NCBI GenBank assembly: GCA_002862135.1
Contig: PKCI01000120.1
Coordinates: 1 to 45,816, forward strand
Direction of reading: 5' to 3'
DNA from: Verrucomicrobiota bacterium
Lineage (GTDB): Bacteria > Verrucomicrobiota > Verrucomicrobiia > Verrucomicrobiales > DEV007
Length of the DNA: 45,816 bases
Position 1 is the first letter of the stretch. The number at the start of each line of letters is the position of its first letter. The position numbers and the translations under genes are program-made. Of the stretch, positions 32,937 to 41,570 are shown piece by piece. The notes under the pieces are model-generated. The model did not search any database. It saw nothing but the letters and a program-made list of their open reading frames with translations, and was not told the origin of the DNA.

Positions 32937-33563
32937 TCAGGATGTGCGGAGGGCGTCGAGACCAGATCTGATGAAAGGTTCGATTCTACTGGCCGCCTCT
33001 TCGGTGGTTAGATCGTGTTTCGATTCAGTTTCGAGCGAAGTCATGGAGACATCCGAGATACCGCATGGGACTATGGCTTCGTAGCCATGGAGGTCGCGTG
33101 AAACGTTGAGCCCGAATCCGTGCATGGAGATCCATTTGCGGACGCCAACGCCGATCGAGGCGAGTTTTCGGTCGGCGATCCAGACTCCAGTGAGTCCTGT
33201 TCTCCGGCGGGAAACGATACCAAATTCTGCGACAAAATCAATCAGGATCGACTCGATTTCACGAAGATAAGTGTGCAGATCTTTGCCGTAGGCATTGAGG
33301 TCGAGAATCAGGTAACCTACGAGCTGACCGGGGCCGTGGAAGGTGGCCTGGCCCCCACGATTAGTCTCGAAAATCGGGTAGGGTAGGTTATCGGGATTGA
33401 TAAGCGAGGAGCGATCGCGGGTGCGACCGATCGTGTAGACCGGCTCGTGCTCCAGCAGCAGGACCGTATCAGGGGAACTTCCTTCGAGTCGCTTCTCAAC
33501 GAGCTCATTCTGCAGCTCGAGTCCTTCCTGGTATGATATTCTACCTAACCAACGAAAATCCAT
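32937..33563 (-). CDS. lipB: Octanoyl-[acyl carrier protein]:protein N-octanoyltransferase
   Basis: 208 residues, complete LipB, which moves octanoate from ACP to the lipoyl domains of 2-oxoacid dehydrogenases and GcvH. Seen: RGGQATFHGPGQLVGY (69-84), the catalytic lysine K133 in DRKLASIGVGV, HGFGLNVS (148-155) and the acyl-thioester cysteine C167 in PCGIS. Length is typical. Its place inside an operon of envelope and signalling genes is unusual; lipA is not in the window. It starts 18 bases after the upstream gene and ends 36 bases before the cyclase ATG. Confidence 0.96.
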   Translation of the reverse strand: MDFRWLGRISYQEGLELQNELVEKRLEGSSPDTVLLLEHEPVYTIGRTRDRSSLINPDNLPYPIFETNRGGQATFHGPGQLVGYLILDLNAYGKDLHTYLREIESILIDFVAEFGIVSRRRTGLTGVWIADRKLASIGVGVRKWISMHGFGLNVSRDLHGYEAIVPCGISDVSMTSLETESKHDLTTEEAASRIEPFIRSGLDALRTS

Positions 33564-33581
33564 TGAGGATAGAGTCCGCCC

Positions 33582-34649
33582 TCAGGGCGCTTCGTCAACG
33601 GTTTCGTCGCGTTGATAGATTGGGAGCTGCCGGTAGGGGACGGTGAAAGAAAGGACCATCATTGACGTGCCGTAGGTGCCTCCGTTGCGGCCATTGGACC
33701 AGGAGCCGTTCGATTGCTGCTTGGGAACGTATTCTCCGTACATCCAGTCGGCGTATTGAGCCCAGTAACGACCTCCCAGTTGGAACATGGCCTGGGCGTT
33801 GTAGTAGTTGGCGTAGTATTCGTGGGCATTTTGTATAATTGTCTGTCGGTGCTTGAGAATGAAATCGCCGGCACGGTAGGTCGACTTGGTGCCGTGATAA
33901 CCACAGAGCTCGAGGCAAAGAAGACCGCACCCTGTCAGTGTTTCGGAATGACCCCAGGGATCGGTGTAGCCGAAACGGCCTTCTTCCTTGTCGTGATTGG
34001 AAAGCACATAGGCCACCGCATCCTCAATCGCGCGGTCTGGGATGGGAGCGCCGTTAAGCTTGGCTGACCGCAAGGCCATGAGAGCCCAACCGCTACACGA
34101 GAGATCGGCATCGCGGGAGTCGGCCTTGTATCGCCAACCTCCCTGGTGCTTTTCCGTCTTGGGAACGGCCTGGGCTTGGAGAATCAGTTTTGTGGCACGG
34201 GCGAGAATAGGGCTGAGACGGGCCTGCGTCTTTGGGTCGACCATGCCGCTGCACTCAGAGAGAAAAAGTGTAGCGATGGTGTGAGCATACATAAGTCCGT
34301 GACCGGAGTCGCCCTTGTCGAGCAGACCGGTGGGCCGTTGGCTATCGAGCACGTAGTCGATGCAGCGCTGCAGGTGGTCAGCGAATTCACCTGAACCGGG
34401 AGTGTGACCGGCGGAGAGATAAGCCATTCCAACCAGAGAAACGACCCCGACAGAGCGGCCGTAAGAGTCGTTGAAGGTACCGTCAGCGGACTGGTTGGAG
34501 GCCAGGTAACGTAAAGCACGATCGACAGCCGATTCGACGCCTTCCTGATGCTTCAGGAAAACGGCATTGGAGAGTGCTTTTCCCTGTCCCACAGCGCTGA
34601 AGGCGGGGAGCATTGTTACAAAGGCAAGGATGGTGATCAGGCGGATCAT
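33582..34649 (-). CDS. Secreted squalene-cyclase-like alpha/alpha-toroid protein
   Basis: 355 residues with a signal peptide (about 1-20, core LITILAFVTMLPAFSA). The mature part is a chain of prenyltransferase/squalene-oxidase repeats: LRYLASNQSADGTF, IDYVLDSQRPTGLLDKG, GGWRYKADSRDADLSCSGWA, GRFGYTDPWGHSETLTGCG and NGSWSNGRNGGTYGTSMMVL. The DxDD acid of squalene-hopene cyclases is not seen and the protein is exported, so a triterpene-cyclase activity is unlikely; a binding or scaffold role in the periplasm is more plausible. Its start overlaps the stop of the DUF4175 gene (ATGA), so the two are translationally coupled. Such proteins are common beside MoxR/Bat clusters in planctomycetes and relatives. 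Confidence 0.85.
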   Translation of the reverse strand: MIRLITILAFVTMLPAFSAVGQGKALSNAVFLKHQEGVESAVDRALRYLASNQSADGTFNDSYGRSVGVVSLVGMAYLSAGHTPGSGEFADHLQRCIDYVLDSQRPTGLLDKGDSGHGLMYAHTIATLFLSECSGMVDPKTQARLSPILARATKLILQAQAVPKTEKHQGGWRYKADSRDADLSCSGWALMALRSAKLNGAPIPDRAIEDAVAYVLSNHDKEEGRFGYTDPWGHSETLTGCGLLCLELCGYHGTKSTYRAGDFILKHRQTIIQNAHEYYANYYNAQAMFQLGGRYWAQYADWMYGEYVPKQQSNGSWSNGRNGGTYGTSMMVLSFTVPYRQLPIYQRDETVDEAP

Positions 34650-37600
34650 TCTTTACCTGCCTCCTTTGCGATTACCTGGAAATAGCGGCCCACGAGTTCG
34701 CGATACTCTACGGGCAGGTCAGTTTCGATGCCAGCAGCGTTGCCGCCGGAGATCGCCCCCTTGAAACGCGACCAGTCCTCGGCGCTGATACCCATGGCCT
34801 TGAGCTCCGACGGAATGCCGCTGCCGTCGGCATCGGCGGTCTTCTCTCCTGATTCATTCAAGTTGAGTGATCCGTCAGGTTCCGAGGCTAGTTCAGGATT
34901 GGAATTGGGTTGGTCCGAATCGGCCATGCCTTGGTTCTGGCCCTGGGCCCCGAGTTTTCTCATCGCGTTCTGGGCGAGCTGCTGAAGCGAGTCGGCGGCC
35001 TGCTGGGCCTGCTGAGAAGCCTGCTGGGCATCCTGCGACTGGGCGGATTCGGTGACATCGTTGAAGCCCTCAGCCATCTCTCCGCTGTCAGCGACCTGGC
35101 CGCCATCATCGGAAGGTTGGAGCTGTTCCTGGCTCTGGGCCAGCGAGTTGGCGGAGGCTTCGAGTGCTCCGGAAGCCCGATCGAGTGCCTGGGCAGCTTG
35201 CTGCTGCTCCTGCGCCGCACGCTGCATGGCTTGCTGGGCAGGTTGAGAAAGCTCTCCGCTCTCGAGCTGGCCGCTGGACTGAGCTTGGTCCTGCATCTGT
35301 TCGGCATTGGCGAGATGCTGCGCGGCGTCCTTAGCTTCGTTAGCGCCCTGGTTCAGGGCCTGTTTGGCGCGGTCGGCAGCGCTCCTGGCGCTGTGTTGAT
35401 CCAGACTCTGGAGGGTCTCCTCGAGTGAGTTGGTTTCGTTACGAAGCGCTTGGGCATCGGCCTGGAGTTGGGCTTCTATCGCGCTCAAGGCTTGCTGCAA
35501 ATCCCCGTCCCGAACCATCTCGATCTGTTCGGTAATAGCGTCCTGACGCTGGGCCAGATCACTAATGGATGGCAGGGGAGGGTTCGGGACTTCAGGCTGA
35601 TTGCCTTCGGTCGCGGCGGGTTGGTCACCAGCCTCGGCCATTTCCGGCTCGCCGGGGCTGGCTTCTGATGAGGACGGGTCAGAGGAACTTGATTCAGAGG
35701 GGGCTGCTGCATCGGAGGCTGCCGCTTCAGCCATGGACTCACTGGCGTCGTTGGCCGAATCGGCGGCCGATTCTAGGTTGTCATTCGCGAGTTGCTCGGC
35801 CGTTTCGCTGGCCTGATTGGAGGCTTCCGCCAGTTTTTCGGAAGGTTTGTTTTCCTGCCGCTCTGCGGGCGTTGTGTCAGGATCAGAAACGTTAGGTTTC
35901 GGGGACTGTGGCTTATTTGCAGCGGCCTCGGATTGGTCCTGTATTTGGGAAGCGAGTATTTCCTGCTCCATTTGCAAGTGATCGATGAGTTGTTCACGGA
36001 GTGCCTCCTGCTTTGCCGCGTTACTCTGGGTGGCTTCCTCGTTGAGTGCCTTGAGGTCCTTTTGTTTCTCCGCCAGAGCGTCGGCTGCGGCAGCGAGTTG
36101 CTGGGCGCGTTCCAGCTGGGCGCCGAGGACTTCTTCGAGAGCCTCAGAGTTATCCTGCAGCATTTCACCGAGTTGTTCCTGGACCTGCTTCTGTTGATTG
36201 CGGAACTGGTTCATCTGCTGATTGGCCAGTTCTTCAAGCTTCTGCTGAGTGAACTCACGGGTGGCCTGATCGATAGCGGCCTCGCGTTGCGCTTTCTCCC
36301 GCGACATTTCTTCAGCGCGGTTGGCGAGTTCCTGCTGGCGAGTGGCGAGATCGTTGAGCTCGGAGATCATGTCAAACGTTTCGCTTGCTTCGCGCATCGC
36401 TTCGGCAATTTCATCGATACCCTTGATGGCTTCCTCGATTTGCTTGCGGGCCTTCTGAGACTTTTCGATGCGTTCTGACTTGTTGTCCGTCACCGGAATC
36501 ATATCCGAAGTTTCGCGAGCCTTGGCGACTTCTTCGTTGGCGATGGCTTTGGCTTTGTCGGCCTGCTCCTGGAGAAAGGAGTCATCGAGGGAGGCGGCAA
36601 CCTTGTCGAGTTCCGTTTGTGCGTTCTCGGCGTTCTCTGAGAATTGCTTGAGAGGGCGCATCGCTCGCTCGGAGACGTCGTCAGTGCGCTTCAGCTCCTG
36701 CTCAGCGCGACGCATTCCGTCGCGGGCTTTCTCGAGGTCCTGCTTGGCCTTACGTAATTGCTCCTCGACCGCTTTCTTTTTCGCCTCGACCGCCTGCTGG
36801 GCCAGCGTCTTGGCATTGACATCCAGGGTGATGAAGAAGGGTTCGCTCACGCCCTCGCCGGGTCCGTCATAGGACTCGGGACGGCTGTCGCGGACCATGA
36901 CCTGAACGCCAAGTCGACGCTGGATGCCATTCACTTTAATTTTATTGAGGTTCAGCGTGGCGTTGGAGACATAAGTCTCTGCAATCCGAGTTGCCGTGGG
37001 CAGTTCGATCGGGATTTCCTCGGGACGATCGGCACCAATGGGAGTGATGAGAAAGGCGGCATCCTTGAAACCAAAGTCTTCGATAATCTCGCTGATGACC
37101 GGAAGCTGTTCGGTGGGGCGGAGACGTAGCTCCCGCTCGACGGGTTGGGTGACAATCACGGAGGGAGATTTGTCAGGGAGCACTTCGAGGGGATAGGTGG
37201 GTGGCTGATTGGTGAAGCCCTCTGCGTCGGTGAGTTCGATTTTCCAATGGCCGTTCATGCCCGGCATGAGATCGAATTGCCATTGCAAGCTGCCTTCGAC
37301 CAGCTGCGGTTCACCGAGGTCGGCTCCGTCGTTGAGAACGAGCCTGGCCATTTCGATCTCCTTGGTGGGTGCCGTGGTCAGGGTAACGTGGGTGTTGGCG
37401 ACCGCCCGAATCTCGCCCGTCTCGGTGATGGCTGTCTTTGTCTCAAGATTGGTGTAGTCGGGATAATTGTATTCGACTTCGATCTGGCCGATAGCGGGCG
37501 GGACAACGGTGGTGACTTCATAGTAACGAGTCAGGGCCAAACCGGCCCGCAGGCGGTAGGTGAAATCTTCTCCGACAGCGGGAAAAGAGATTGAAAACTG

Positions 37601-38383
37601 CTTGGTGCCGTCATCTCCCTCGAAATCAAGAGTCATTCGCTCGACAGATTCACTGCCGTCTTCGAGGAGACGGCGGATCTCGGCGCGCTTCAGTTTCTTG
37701 TTCTTTGCTGATACGGATATGGTGACTGTCTCGCCCTTGGCAATCCGAGTGTCTCCGGGTTCCACAATGAGGGAGTCAGCGTAGGCGTTCCCGATATCGA
37801 GAAAGGGTGCTACGGCACGCTGGAGCAGAGTCCAGGATTGCGTCGGCCAGATGATGAGAGCGCCGCTGATGACAAGTGTCAGTGCCAGGGTGATGCTGGC
37901 AAATTTTGCGGTGCGAGCCGGCTTGAATTCGGTTTTCGGATCCACCGCCTGAACGTCGACAATAGCAGAATCCACCACGGCACCGATAAGTTCTTGGGAA
38001 CCCTTGATTGACTCGGGGTCATTGGAGGAAAGGAGTTCGACCGAGGTAGAGATACGTTCCTGAAGCTCGGGATGGCGAATTTCGATGATCCTCGCCATCT
38101 GGGTCAGAGTGAAGCGACGTGAGAGGGGGCGAAGCAGGGACCACCATGCTGCGACAAGCGTAAGGCCAAGGCCGCTGAGGCTGAGCACCCAGCGGGAAGT
38201 GGAGGAAAACAGGGTCACGCTCGCGTCGATGAGCATGATCGTTAGGAGGCAGGCGAGAGCTACTGCCAAGGTGGCACAGAGTCCACGAATGAATAGCAGT
38301 CGCCGAACACGCCGGATCATCAATCCCAGCTTGTCCTGGATCGGGGCTGGCAACTGGCTGAAGGCGGCTTCGAGCGTGCTCAT
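34646..38383 (-). CDS. DUF4175-type membrane protein with giant coiled coil
   Basis: 1245 residues. N-terminal membrane region with three helices (31-56, 63-84, 161-179), an Ig-like/beta region about 200-520 with WKIELTDAEGFTNQPP and RPTEQLPVISEIIEDFGF, then roughly 650 residues of Ala/Gln/Glu/Asp/Ser-rich coiled coil and low complexity (RNQQKQVQEQLGEML; QQASQQAQQAADSLQQL), ending with the ordered LPVEYRELVGRYFQVIAKE. Domain order matches DUF4175 proteins found beside vWA/MoxR genes. The beta and coiled-coil parts should be extracytoplasmic and could form a long rod or scaffold. Neighbours overlap (downstream) or lie within 19 bases (upstream). Function unknown. Confidence 0.88.
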   Translation of the reverse strand: MSTLEAAFSQLPAPIQDKLGLMIRRVRRLLFIRGLCATLAVALACLLTIMLIDASVTLFSSTSRWVLSLSGLGLTLVAAWWSLLRPLSRRFTLTQMARIIEIRHPELQERISTSVELLSSNDPESIKGSQELIGAVVDSAIVDVQAVDPKTEFKPARTAKFASITLALTLVISGALIIWPTQSWTLLQRAVAPFLDIGNAYADSLIVEPGDTRIAKGETVTISVSAKNKKLKRAEIRRLLEDGSESVERMTLDFEGDDGTKQFSISFPAVGEDFTYRLRAGLALTRYYEVTTVVPPAIGQIEVEYNYPDYTNLETKTAITETGEIRAVANTHVTLTTAPTKEIEMARLVLNDGADLGEPQLVEGSLQWQFDLMPGMNGHWKIELTDAEGFTNQPPTYPLEVLPDKSPSVIVTQPVERELRLRPTEQLPVISEIIEDFGFKDAAFLITPIGADRPEEIPIELPTATRIAETYVSNATLNLNKIKVNGIQRRLGVQVMVRDSRPESYDGPGEGVSEPFFITLDVNAKTLAQQAVEAKKKAVEEQLRKAKQDLEKARDGMRRAEQELKRTDDVSERAMRPLKQFSENAENAQTELDKVAASLDDSFLQEQADKAKAIANEEVAKARETSDMIPVTDNKSERIEKSQKARKQIEEAIKGIDEIAEAMREASETFDMISELNDLATRQQELANRAEEMSREKAQREAAIDQATREFTQQKLEELANQQMNQFRNQQKQVQEQLGEMLQDNSEALEEVLGAQLERAQQLAAAADALAEKQKDLKALNEEATQSNAAKQEALREQLIDHLQMEQEILASQIQDQSEAAANKPQSPKPNVSDPDTTPAERQENKPSEKLAEASNQASETAEQLANDNLESAADSANDASESMAEAAASDAAAPSESSSSDPSSSEASPGEPEMAEAGDQPAATEGNQPEVPNPPLPSISDLAQRQDAITEQIEMVRDGDLQQALSAIEAQLQADAQALRNETNSLEETLQSLDQHSARSAADRAKQALNQGANEAKDAAQHLANAEQMQDQAQSSGQLESGELSQPAQQAMQRAAQEQQQAAQALDRASGALEASANSLAQSQEQLQPSDDGGQVADSGEMAEGFNDVTESAQSQDAQQASQQAQQAADSLQQLAQNAMRKLGAQGQNQGMADSDQPNSNPELASEPDGSLNLNESGEKTADADGSGIPSELKAMGISAEDWSRFKGAISGGNAAGIETDLPVEYRELVGRYFQVIAKEAGKE

Positions 38384-38402
38384 TTGAATTCAGTGTTCGT
38401 GA

Positions 38403-41400
38403 TTAAACAAGACCGCTGCGTCGGCGCACGATCCATTCTGTGGTTAGAAAGCCCAAAAAGGCGAGTAACATCGACCAGGTATCCCAGAGCGTGATGTTGC
38501 GTTGTTCGGTCAGGATTTCTTTAGGTGCTCCAAACGAAGTAAGCAGAGATTCCAGATCGTGGAGCTCAGCGAGGCGGCCTCCGGTGAGCTGGGTGGCGTG
38601 ATTAAGAAAATTGCGATCGGCGGTGAGTTCGGCGAGTTCGACCGGGTTCCTAGTCGAGACAACCAGGAGCTCGGTTGAGATCGTGTCGGGGCCGTCAGGG
38701 TTCGCGGCAACGGACTGGTCGATCGCTTTTCCGGCAAGGCGCAGTTCGTAGTTGCCTTCGCGGGACAGATTGGGAAGGCTCGTCTCATAGAGGCCGGAAG
38801 AACCGCTGCGATAGCTCATGCGCTGTTGATTGAGACGGACGCCGTCTTTCCAGACTTCGGCTTTAATCTCGGCGTCGGTGACAGGGCGGCGCTCGGCGTC
38901 GAGAACCTTTGCGGTGACCGTGACTGGATCATCCGGGGTGTAGCTGAGGCGGTTGGAACCGAGCCGGATCAACTCGCCACCGGAGCGCAGGTTGGGGCCG
39001 GCACCCCAGCGCATCACCTGTCCCCAGAAGCGGTGATGGTAGGTGTCGCCGACGCCGTAGCGAAAGCGCCAGCTCTGGTCGGAGTTCAGGAAGAGCACCT
39101 TGCCGAGACCTGCCCGGATCGTCGAAATGACAGCATTGTTCTGCTCTAGTGTTTTGCGATTGGCGAGTTGCTCAATGGCGGCCTCAACCGAACCGGGGGA
39201 GCCGTCTGGTGCGATGTTGCCGTTCAGGCTGACAGATCCGATGGGGAGGGCAAAGGCGAGCACCTCGGCAGTTTCTTTGACGCCGTCGGCGACGAAGCGC
39301 CATTGCATCGGTTGAAATTCATTCCAGCGATCGAGGTTGAGCGCGCGACTGCTCGACTGCGAAGTGACGGCGTGGGACTGACCGGTCGAAGTGAGTTCGA
39401 TCTTGAAGGACGATTCCGGAGAGTCGAAGCGGGCTTCGCTGTCAGCCGTGTAGTTGATCGGCAGCAGCGTCTGCAGCGTCTCATTGCTGTGGGCGTGGGG
39501 CATGTAGCGTGCGCCGGCCACACAGACAAGCATGGCTCCGCGGCGGGTGACCGCTTCGCTAACCGACTGCCAGTCTCGTGAACTGAGCGCATCGGGTTTT
39601 ATGTCACCTAGAATGATGACGTCGAAGAGTTGCCACTCTTCCGGGGTGCGGGGAAGCTTGGTCGCTTCAGCTTCGCCGAAGGGGCGGGCGGCGCTGGCGT
39701 AAACAGGTTTGTGTTCCGGGGCCCGGTAAATCTCGTCCGGATTCATCAGCACATACTGGAGGTGGACGGACTTGTCTCTTCCGTAGAAAAGGTTGCGCAG
39801 GTATCTGAATTCCCATCTGGGGTATCCGTCGACGAGAAGAACGTTGGTGCGGTCGTCAGTTACGGCGACTTTGAAATCCCACGCATTGTTGTTCTTAAAC
39901 AATTCGCCTTCGTCGGGCTTGACGAAGATCTGGTAATCGAGAATGCCCTTTTCCTCAGGGCGATGAACGAAGCGAAGTTCGGAGCGGAAGTCGACGTCGG
40001 AGATTTCCAGAGTCTGGGTTTCCACCACCGCACCGTTGCAGAGCAGTTCGGCTTCGATGGTTTCGCCAAGCAAGCCGTTGGCTTTGATCTCCGCTCCGAC
40101 GACAACGCGGTCGTCGAGATAAATGGATTCGGGCGCCTTGAGGTCGAGGATTGAAAGGTCGATGGGACCAAGACGGCTACCGACCGGAACAGCACAGAGA
40201 GGGGTGTTCTGCACCGCGAGTTGGCGGAGGCTGTCTTCGGGAAGCGTTTGACTGTTTGAACGGCCGTCCGAGAGAAGAAGGACGCCAGCGAGTGATTCCG
40301 GTGCGGTGGTATCAAGAACGTGTTCGAGTGCACTGGTGAGATTAGTCTGGGTGCGTGTGGGGTCAGTGTTGAGCGAGCCAGTGAAGGCCGATACATCGGA
40401 GAGATCTTTGAATGGAGCGACGTCCTGAGCGAAGCGGTAGAAACGCAGGTTGTAGTCTTCGCTAAGTCGATTCAACAGGGTCTGGTCGTTCACTGAACCC
40501 TCGTGGGTTTCTTCTTCAGCGGGTGAGACGGTTGACTCGAGAACACGTCTTGCCAGTTCGAGCCGGGTAATGTTGGCGGCCTGGTCGATCCGCGAACGGG
40601 CGTCCTCGGGTAGGGCGCGGTAGTAGTGGTCGTCAGCCTTAAGGGTGGTTGTCGGCAAGGTGTGGCGCACCGACTCGAGCTCGATGCGGGCGACTTTGAT
40701 CTGCTTAAGAAGTTCGGGCGCGTTGTTGGACTCGAGAGCCTTCTTCGCCGTTCCAAGGATGCGGGTGATGCCGTCGCGACTGCGCTTTTGATAGTCGATA
40801 AGGCGATCCGCGACTTCATCAGGAAAGGGCTCCTGGCGGGTTTGCTCAAGAAGTTCATTCAGCGAAAGATTGGTTTCGAAGAGCAAGTCGATCAGTTCGG
40901 TGAGTTGGGCAACCCGGCTTTCGACAGCGGCTTCGGGACTGGGCGCCGCTTCAAAGGCGCGAACTTCGTGGGCAAAGTGTGAATCGATGGATTCGACAAG
41001 GTTGCTGATTTCGCGAAGCGGAGGTCGATCTGCGAGCTCGGGAACATGGGAAAGGGCGGCGCGGTCGAGGCGTTCCGAAGCATTGAGGCGTTGGTCGGCC
41101 AGGAGCATCGAGTCGGATTCATCGACGAGAATGGCCACTTCCCGTTCGATCTCGCGGGATTCAAGAAAGGAGCGAACTGGTTGGGCGAGAACTAGCAAAA
41201 GAATGATGAGCGCAGCTAAACGCAGTCCGAGGAGAAAGCGACCTTTGCCCGGTGGAACGAGGGTTCTCTCAAAATGGTAGAGACCCACGATCCATTCGAT
41301 GGCGATTCCTCCGGCGAGGGCGAGGCCAAGCAGCGGCCACGAGGTGGCGAGGGCGAGCGTCTGGGCCAGGATCTGGAGTGCAGCCCAGCATCCAACTCCG

Positions 41401-41558
41401 GCGAGGGCGGCCCCGGCGATATGCCAGCTGAAGTGAGGAAGGCGTTTCAGCGCCGAGTGGGCCGCAAACCACAGGACGATGCTGATCACCAGCATCGCAC
41501 TGAGCGCGCCCACTCCCAGAGCGGTGAGATCGTCTCGACTATAATCTTCCGGATTCAA
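38403..41558 (-). CDS. vWA membrane protein with glutamine-amidotransferase-like domain
   Basis: 1051 residues, start TTG at 41558, 12 bases after the upstream stop; the next ATG would cut the first membrane helix. About four N-terminal helices (14-34, 46-67, 72-92, 108-127) and one near the C-terminus (WDTWSMLLAFLGFLTTEWIV). A von Willebrand A fold follows the fourth helix: MIDAS DESDS at 146-150, the Thr region TNLTSA at about 405 and LLLSDGRS (D431). About 200 helical residues (roughly 160-365) are inserted inside the vWA domain. Then a beta domain, an amidotransferase-like Rossmann domain (NVLLVDGYPRWEFRYLRNLF ... FDVIILGDIKPDALS) without the catalytic triad, and an Ig-like domain. Likely a periplasm-facing partner of MoxR. 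Confidence 0.85.
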   Translation of the reverse strand: MNPEDYSRDDLTALGVGALSAMLVISIVLWFAAHSALKRLPHFSWHIAGAALAGVGCWAALQILAQTLALATSWPLLGLALAGGIAIEWIVGLYHFERTLVPPGKGRFLLGLRLAALIILLLVLAQPVRSFLESREIEREVAILVDESDSMLLADQRLNASERLDRAALSHVPELADRPPLREISNLVESIDSHFAHEVRAFEAAPSPEAAVESRVAQLTELIDLLFETNLSLNELLEQTRQEPFPDEVADRLIDYQKRSRDGITRILGTAKKALESNNAPELLKQIKVARIELESVRHTLPTTTLKADDHYYRALPEDARSRIDQAANITRLELARRVLESTVSPAEEETHEGSVNDQTLLNRLSEDYNLRFYRFAQDVAPFKDLSDVSAFTGSLNTDPTRTQTNLTSALEHVLDTTAPESLAGVLLLSDGRSNSQTLPEDSLRQLAVQNTPLCAVPVGSRLGPIDLSILDLKAPESIYLDDRVVVGAEIKANGLLGETIEAELLCNGAVVETQTLEISDVDFRSELRFVHRPEEKGILDYQIFVKPDEGELFKNNNAWDFKVAVTDDRTNVLLVDGYPRWEFRYLRNLFYGRDKSVHLQYVLMNPDEIYRAPEHKPVYASAARPFGEAEATKLPRTPEEWQLFDVIILGDIKPDALSSRDWQSVSEAVTRRGAMLVCVAGARYMPHAHSNETLQTLLPINYTADSEARFDSPESSFKIELTSTGQSHAVTSQSSSRALNLDRWNEFQPMQWRFVADGVKETAEVLAFALPIGSVSLNGNIAPDGSPGSVEAAIEQLANRKTLEQNNAVISTIRAGLGKVLFLNSDQSWRFRYGVGDTYHHRFWGQVMRWGAGPNLRSGGELIRLGSNRLSYTPDDPVTVTAKVLDAERRPVTDAEIKAEVWKDGVRLNQQRMSYRSGSSGLYETSLPNLSREGNYELRLAGKAIDQSVAANPDGPDTISTELLVVSTRNPVELAELTADRNFLNHATQLTGGRLAELHDLESLLTSFGAPKEILTEQRNITLWDTWSMLLAFLGFLTTEWIVRRRSGLV

Positions 41559-41570
41559 AGAGTGGTAGTG

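Noticed and set aside
33582-34649. Squalene-hopene cyclase
   Set aside because: Repeats fit the fold, but the protein has a signal peptide, is half the usual length and lacks the DxDD acid motif.
35792-36478. 228-codon plus-strand frame antisense to the DUF4175 gene
   Set aside because: It is the complement of Gln/Ala/Glu-rich coiled-coil codons; the product is Leu/Phe/Gly-rich without family signature.
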